Shown one piece after another: positions 60,481 to 64,000 of a stretch of DNA of 64,000 bases (the first letter of the stretch is position 1; every line of letters starts with the position of its first letter). The notes beneath the pieces were generated by a model that was not told the origin of the DNA, ran no database searches, and saw only the letters and a list, made by a program, of their open reading frames with translations. Where the stretch lies: NCBI RefSeq assembly GCF_013694245.2, contig NZ_CP059322.2:3541001-3605000 (forward strand). The letters are read 5' to 3'. A program made the translations under genes and the position numbers. The stretch comes from Micromonospora ferruginea (lineage in GTDB: Bacteria; Actinomycetota; Actinomycetes; Mycobacteriales; Micromonosporaceae).

Positions 60481-62772
60481 TTGTCAACGCACTCCGACGT
60501 GTCGGGTGACCTGCGCCAGGACGACGAGATCGGTCGCGAGCAGGAGTACGTCTCGATGCTCTACGACCGGCTGGACGGCATGCGGGACCAGGCCGCCCGC
60601 CGGCTCGACGAGGAGTTGCGCCACACCGGCGGCACCCAGCAGGCGCGCTCGCAGCGCGACGCCACCGTCGCCATGTACGCCGACCAGGTCGAGCAGTTCT
60701 CCGCGGTCGAGTCCGGCCTCTGCTTCGGCCGCCTCGACGGCGACGACGGCGCCGGCCGCTACATCGGCCGGATCGGCATCTTCGACACCTCCGGCGACTA
60801 CGATCCGCTGCTGATGGACTGGCGCGCCCCGGCCGCCCGCCCGTTTTACCTCGCCACCGCCGCCAACCCGCAGGGCGTCCGCCGCCGGCGGCACCTGCGC
60901 ACCCGCGAGCGCAAGGTCACCGGGCTCAACGACGAGGTGCTGGACATCACCGCCGCCTCCCCCACCGCGCACGAGGAGGTCACCGGCGAGGCGTCGCTGC
61001 TGGCCGCGCTCAACGCCGGGCGCACCGGCCGGATGCGCGACATCGTCGAGACGATCCAGGCCGAGCAGGACCGGATCATCCGCGCCGACCTGCCCGGCGT
61101 GATGGTGGTGCAGGGTGGGCCGGGCACCGGCAAGACCGCGGTGGCGCTGCACCGGGCCGCGTACCTGCTCTACACGCACCGCCAGCAGCTCTCCACCCGG
61201 GGCGTGCTGCTGGTCGGCCCGAACGCCACGTTCCTGCGCTACATCTCCCAGGTGCTGCCGGCGCTGGCCGAGACCGGTGTGCTGCTGCGTACCCAGGCCG
61301 ACCTGTTCCCCGGCGTGCACGCCCGGCGCGTCGAGCCGGCCACCACCGCGGCGCTCAAGGGGCGCGCGGTGCTGACCGAGGTGCTCGCCGCGGCGGTGCG
61401 CGACCGGCAGTGGGTGCCGGCCGAGCCGATCACCATCGAGCTGCCCCAGCGGGAGGTGCTCACGCTCGACCCGGAGACGGTGCGCCAGGCCCGCGACCGG
61501 GTCCGCCGCACCGGCCGCCCGCACAACCTGGCCCGGGCGCTGTTCGACATCGAGGTGGTGCACGCGCTCGCCGACCAGGTGGCCGAGCGGATCGGCGCCG
61601 ACCCGCTGGGCGGCGACAACCTGCTCTCCGAGGCCGACCGGGCGGAGATCCGCCGCGAGCTGCGCGAGGAGCCGGAGATCGGGGCCGCGCTGGACGAGCT
61701 GTGGCCGGTGCTCACCCCGCAGCGCCTGCTCGCCGACCTGTTCGCCTCACCGGAGCGGATCGCCACCGCCGCGCCGATGCTCACCGACGACGAGCGGGCC
61801 GCCCTGCACCGGGAGCCCGGCGGCTGGACGCCGGCCGACGTGCCGCTGCTCGACGAGGCCGCCGAGCTGCTCGGCGAGGACGAGCGCGCCGCCGCCGCCC
61901 GCCGCGAGCGGATCCGCGCGATGGAACGCGAGTACGCCGAGGGCGTGCTGGAGATCTGGCGCGGCTCCCGCTCGATCGACGTGGAGGACGAGGCCGACGG
62001 CGGCGAGATCCTCGGCGTGACCGACCTGATCGACGCCGCCCGGCTCTCCGAGCGGCAGGAGGAGTCCGACCGGCTCACCACCGCGCAGCGCGCCGCCGCG
62101 GACCGCACCTGGGCGTTCGGGCACGTGATCGTGGATGAGGCGCAGGAGCTGTCGCCGATGGCGTGGCGGCTGCTGATGCGCCGCTGCCCCAGCCGGTCGA
62201 TGACGATCGTCGGGGACGTGGCGCAGACCGGCGCGCTGGCCGGCACGCCGTCCTGGGGCGAGGCGCTCGCGCCGTACGTGGCGGACCGGTGGCGGTTGGA
62301 GGAGCTGACCGTCAGCTACCGCACCCCCGCCGAGATCATGGCGGTCGCCGCCGACGTGCTCGCCGAGATCGACCCGGCGCTGCGCCCACCCCGCTCGGTA
62401 CGCGCCACCGGCGTACCGCCGTGGGACCGGACCGTGCCGGCGGACCGGCTCGTCGCCGAGCTGGTCGAGGCGAGCGCCCGCGAGGCGACCGGGCTGGCCG
62501 ACGGCCGGCTCGGGGTGATCGTGCCGACCGGGCGGGTGGCGGAGCTGGGTGCGGCGGTCGTCGCCGCGCTGCCCGAGGCGGCGGTGGGCGAGCAGCCGGA
62601 GCTGGCGAACCGGGTGGTGGTGCTCACCACCGAGCAGGCCAAGGGGCTGGAGTTCGACTCGGTGCTGGTGGTGGAGCCGGACCGGATCGTCGCGGAGTCG
62701 CCGCGCGGGCACAGCGACCTGTACGTCGCCCTGACGCGCGCCACCCAGCGCCTCGGCATCCTCCGGAGGTAA
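60481..62772 (+). CDS. HelD/HelR-type RNA-polymerase motor ATPase (UvrD-like)
   Basis: A 763-aa superfamily 1 ATPase. An N-terminal coiled segment (~1-60) precedes Walker A QGGPGTGKTA (~211-220). The Walker B-like DEAQELSPM is at ~552, and C-terminal motifs include TTEQAKGLEFDSVLVV and YVALTRATQ. Overall length and layout match HelD/HelR, which remove stalled RNA polymerase and, in some actinomycetes, protect against rifamycins. TTG start preceded by GAGGAG. Upstream dyads suggest drug-responsive control. HelR is preferred over a DNA-repair UvrD because of size and missing UvrD-specific domains. Confidence 0.85.
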   Translation: MSTHSDVSGDLRQDDEIGREQEYVSMLYDRLDGMRDQAARRLDEELRHTGGTQQARSQRDATVAMYADQVEQFSAVESGLCFGRLDGDDGAGRYIGRIGIFDTSGDYDPLLMDWRAPAARPFYLATAANPQGVRRRRHLRTRERKVTGLNDEVLDITAASPTAHEEVTGEASLLAALNAGRTGRMRDIVETIQAEQDRIIRADLPGVMVVQGGPGTGKTAVALHRAAYLLYTHRQQLSTRGVLLVGPNATFLRYISQVLPALAETGVLLRTQADLFPGVHARRVEPATTAALKGRAVLTEVLAAAVRDRQWVPAEPITIELPQREVLTLDPETVRQARDRVRRTGRPHNLARALFDIEVVHALADQVAERIGADPLGGDNLLSEADRAEIRRELREEPEIGAALDELWPVLTPQRLLADLFASPERIATAAPMLTDDERAALHREPGGWTPADVPLLDEAAELLGEDERAAAARRERIRAMEREYAEGVLEIWRGSRSIDVEDEADGGEILGVTDLIDAARLSERQEESDRLTTAQRAAADRTWAFGHVIVDEAQELSPMAWRLLMRRCPSRSMTIVGDVAQTGALAGTPSWGEALAPYVADRWRLEELTVSYRTPAEIMAVAADVLAEIDPALRPPRSVRATGVPPWDRTVPADRLVAELVEASAREATGLADGRLGVIVPTGRVAELGAAVVAALPEAAVGEQPELANRVVVLTTEQAKGLEFDSVLVVEPDRIVAESPRGHSDLYVALTRATQRLGILRR

Positions 62773-62789
62773 GGAGGGGCCCCTCCTTA
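62770..62789. terminator. GGGGCCCC-centred palindromic terminator
   Basis: A perfect 20-bp palindrome with half TAAGGAGGGG, followed 12 bp later by a related GAGGAGGGG/CCCCCTTTT dyad. It overlaps the HelR-like stop codon. Palindromes of this type are recurrent in Micromonospora-like genomes; here they sit between convergent genes. Confidence 0.65.
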
Positions 62790-62827
62790 ACGCATTCGGT
62801 AGAGGAGGGGCCCCCTTTTAACAACTG

Positions 62828-63235
62828 TCACCCGGGGTTGGCGCTTTCGTCGGTGACGTTGGCGACCTGGGCGCCGGGGGCGGAGGCGTCGCTGGTGGAG
62901 CCGCCGGCCGGGGTGCTCATGCCGCCGGTGGTGGCGTCCCCGGTGGTGGTCGGCGCCACCTTGCCCGGGTGCCGCTCCGGCTGCCGGGCCACCCGGCGCA
63001 CGCTGGCCGGGCCGGCCGTGCCACCGGTCGTGGTCACCGCGCCCTGGCCCCGGGTCGGGCCGCCGTCGCGCAGCACGGTCGGGTCCACCGGCACGTTCGC
63101 CGGGTCGTCCGGATCCAACTCCTGGATCATCCGCTCCTCGTCGGTCCGCGGCACCGTGACCTCGTCGAGGGCGCCCTCGCCGTACACCCCGCCGGCGATC
63201 CGCTGCTCGGCCTGCCGGGCGGCGTCCTGCCGCAT
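62828..63235 (-). CDS. Hydrophilic low-complexity protein, ~135 aa
   Basis: A polar, probably disordered protein: MRQDAARQAEQRIAGG, then DEERMIQELDPDDPANVPVDP and a Thr/Gly/Pro/Ala-rich tail (TTTGGTAGPASVRR, GGSTSDASAPG). No domain recognised. Actinomycete homologues are uncharacterised. GAGGA precedes ATG 63235; an in-frame GTG at 63259 adds eight residues. Convergent with the HelR-like gene. Confidence 0.65.
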   Translation of the reverse strand: MRQDAARQAEQRIAGGVYGEGALDEVTVPRTDEERMIQELDPDDPANVPVDPTVLRDGGPTRGQGAVTTTGGTAGPASVRRVARQPERHPGKVAPTTTGDATTGGMSTPAGGSTSDASAPGAQVANVTDESANPG

Positions 63236-63523
63236 GTCGTCCTCACGCACGTCAACCACCTCGCCGCTCTCGTGATGTGGGTATCGGTGTGGCGTGCCCG
63301 TGGGCCGGGGGCTGAAACCCGGCGGTGTTTCCGACGGAGAGCGCCCGATGTCCGGAACGACGAGCGGGCCCGGATGCCGCCGGCATCCGGCGGTTACCTT
63401 GTCTCGGGCGCCGGGTAGACGGAGGGTGCCCCCGCCACAGAGCGCGAACCGTGCCGTGGCCGACCCGCGGTAGCGGGGCGAGGGTGTGCAGATACCGACT
63501 CATCAAATCCTGAGGAGGACCAG

Positions 63524-63901
63524 ATGAGCACGCAGGCTGCATCCACCAGGCCGATGAACCGGCCGATGTCCGACGTCCAGAACCGGTCGAGCATGCAGGA
63601 CATGTCGACCCGGCAGATGCCGTCCATGCACGACGGTCACCGGGAGCAGATGCCCAGCCCGGGCACCGAGACGAAGCAGGCGTTCCTGACCACCGAGTTC
63701 TGGGTGTACGCCGCGGCCGCCGCGGTCGTCGTGATCGCCGCGTTCTGGAAGGGCACCACCGCCAACGGCCTGAACATCAACAACCCGAACCAGGCCTGGT
63801 GGTACCTGACCGCGCTGACCGGCGCGTACCTGGTCAGCCGGGGTCTGTCCAAGGCAGGCAGCGCGCGCCGCTCCGGCAAGGAGCGTCGAGGCCGGCACTG
63901 A
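63524..63901 (+). CDS. Small membrane protein with Met/Gln/Arg-rich N-terminus, 125 aa
   Basis: N-terminal ~50 residues are Met/Ser/Arg/Gln-rich (RPMNRPMSDVQNRSSMQDM) and probably disordered. Two helices follow: EFWVYAAAAAVVVIAAFW (~58-75) and AWWYLTALTGAYLVSRGL (~90-107), with a basic C-terminus. AGGAGG precedes the ATG. Proteins of this shape are frequent small inner-membrane proteins in actinomycetes; function unknown. Confidence 0.72.
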   Translation: MSTQAASTRPMNRPMSDVQNRSSMQDMSTRQMPSMHDGHREQMPSPGTETKQAFLTTEFWVYAAAAAVVVIAAFWKGTTANGLNINNPNQAWWYLTALTGAYLVSRGLSKAGSARRSGKERRGRH

Positions 63902-63922
63902 CCCCACGCCGCACGCCGACGG

Positions 63923-63954
63923 CGACGCCCCCGGGATCCGTCCCGGGGGCGTCG
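63923..63954. terminator. Hairpin terminator at right edge
   Basis: CGACGCCCCCGGGA and TCCCGGGGGCGTCG form a perfect 14-bp stem with a 4-nt loop between the small membrane protein and the partial minus-strand gene. Confidence 0.85.
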
Positions 63955-63964
63955 TCGCGTGCCG

Positions 63965-64000
63965 TCACTCCTCGCCGAAGCCGCCAAAGTCCCCGCCGTC
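63965..64000 (-). CDS. C-terminal end of a gene cut by the window edge
   Basis: On the minus strand the last codons read DGGDFGGFGEE-stop. A Gly/Asp/Phe-rich tail is all that is visible, so the product cannot be named. Confidence 0.5.
   Translation of the reverse strand, partial: DGGDFGGFGEE

Noticed and set aside
60431..60520. Possible leader peptide ATG inside the HelR-like 5' palindrome
   Set aside because: The GGA lies directly against the ATG without spacing and the frame continues out of frame into the ATPase gene; no conserved peptide is apparent.
59000..60814. 604-codon plus-strand frame across the LolA-like gene
   Set aside because: It is an out-of-frame shadow that reads through the 19-bp terminator hairpin and two unrelated genes.
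1..64000. CRISPR arrays, rRNA operons, insertion sequences with transposase
   Set aside because: I saw no regularly spaced short repeats, rRNA sequence or recognisable transposase in the window.

Overview
The window is high-GC actinobacterial DNA. GTG starts are frequent, genes often overlap by 1-8 bases, and perfect GC hairpins serve as terminators. An SsgA/SsgB-family sporulation and division protein, an AfsR/SARP-type regulator, TIGR02611, FUSC and HelD/HelR-like proteins, and GGGGCCCC-centred palindromic terminators together suggest a Micromonosporaceae chromosome, most likely Micromonospora. The genus is an inference from gene content.

Left core-like part (1-17.4 kb): the end of an unrecognised operon (two large orphan proteins behind a partial gene); a YunG-like gene with a MerR-type, apparently leaderless promoter; a LysE exporter; a four-gene ArsR-AHSA1-RibD-like-GNAT operon with an inverted repeat in front of it; a FUSC transporter; a TIM-barrel-like protein and a TetR regulator divergent around a perfect 36-bp palindrome; a secreted repeat protein; a 957-aa SARP/NB-ARC/TPR regulator; zwf; and an AEC transporter.

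Accessory middle (about 17.4-43.3 kb): broken XRE-type regulators; many small orphan or immunity-like proteins (possible Imm42-like and SUKH-like proteins, DUF1877, DUF6928, cREC); stress-type enzymes (MOSC, truncated globin, SDR, Nudix, HAD); three ECF sigma factors, two of them beside their classical partners (ECF41 with an epimerase, ECF42 with a DGPF/YCII protein); one complete tyrosine recombinase and one 5'-truncated integrase. An exact 148-bp direct repeat (30849-30996 and 43091-43238) contains the 3' half of a tRNA-Val(CAC) gene and the last codons of the truncated integrase. The intact tRNA lies at 43197-43268. This marks a tRNA-Val integration hotspot with a 12.1-kb segment between the repeats.

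Right part (43.3-64 kb): TIGR02611, an SsgB-like protein and an SDR; AraC and a cysteine-free Rrf2 regulator that converge on a six-gene operon (solute-binding protein, ATPase, permease, NtaA/SnaA/DszA-type monooxygenase, flavin reductase, nitroreductase). A 25-codon leader peptide ending in Cys-stop precedes that operon, so it probably serves cysteine-responsive organosulfur uptake and desulfonation. Then come DUF4236, a K+ channel, a VOC/MarR divergent pair, a frameshifted TPR/FN3-like membrane gene, a histidine kinase/response regulator pair followed by a LolA/RseB-like secreted protein, a HelD/HelR-type RNA-polymerase motor ATPase with two dyads in its 5' region, and two small orphan proteins. 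A gene on the minus strand is cut by the right edge.
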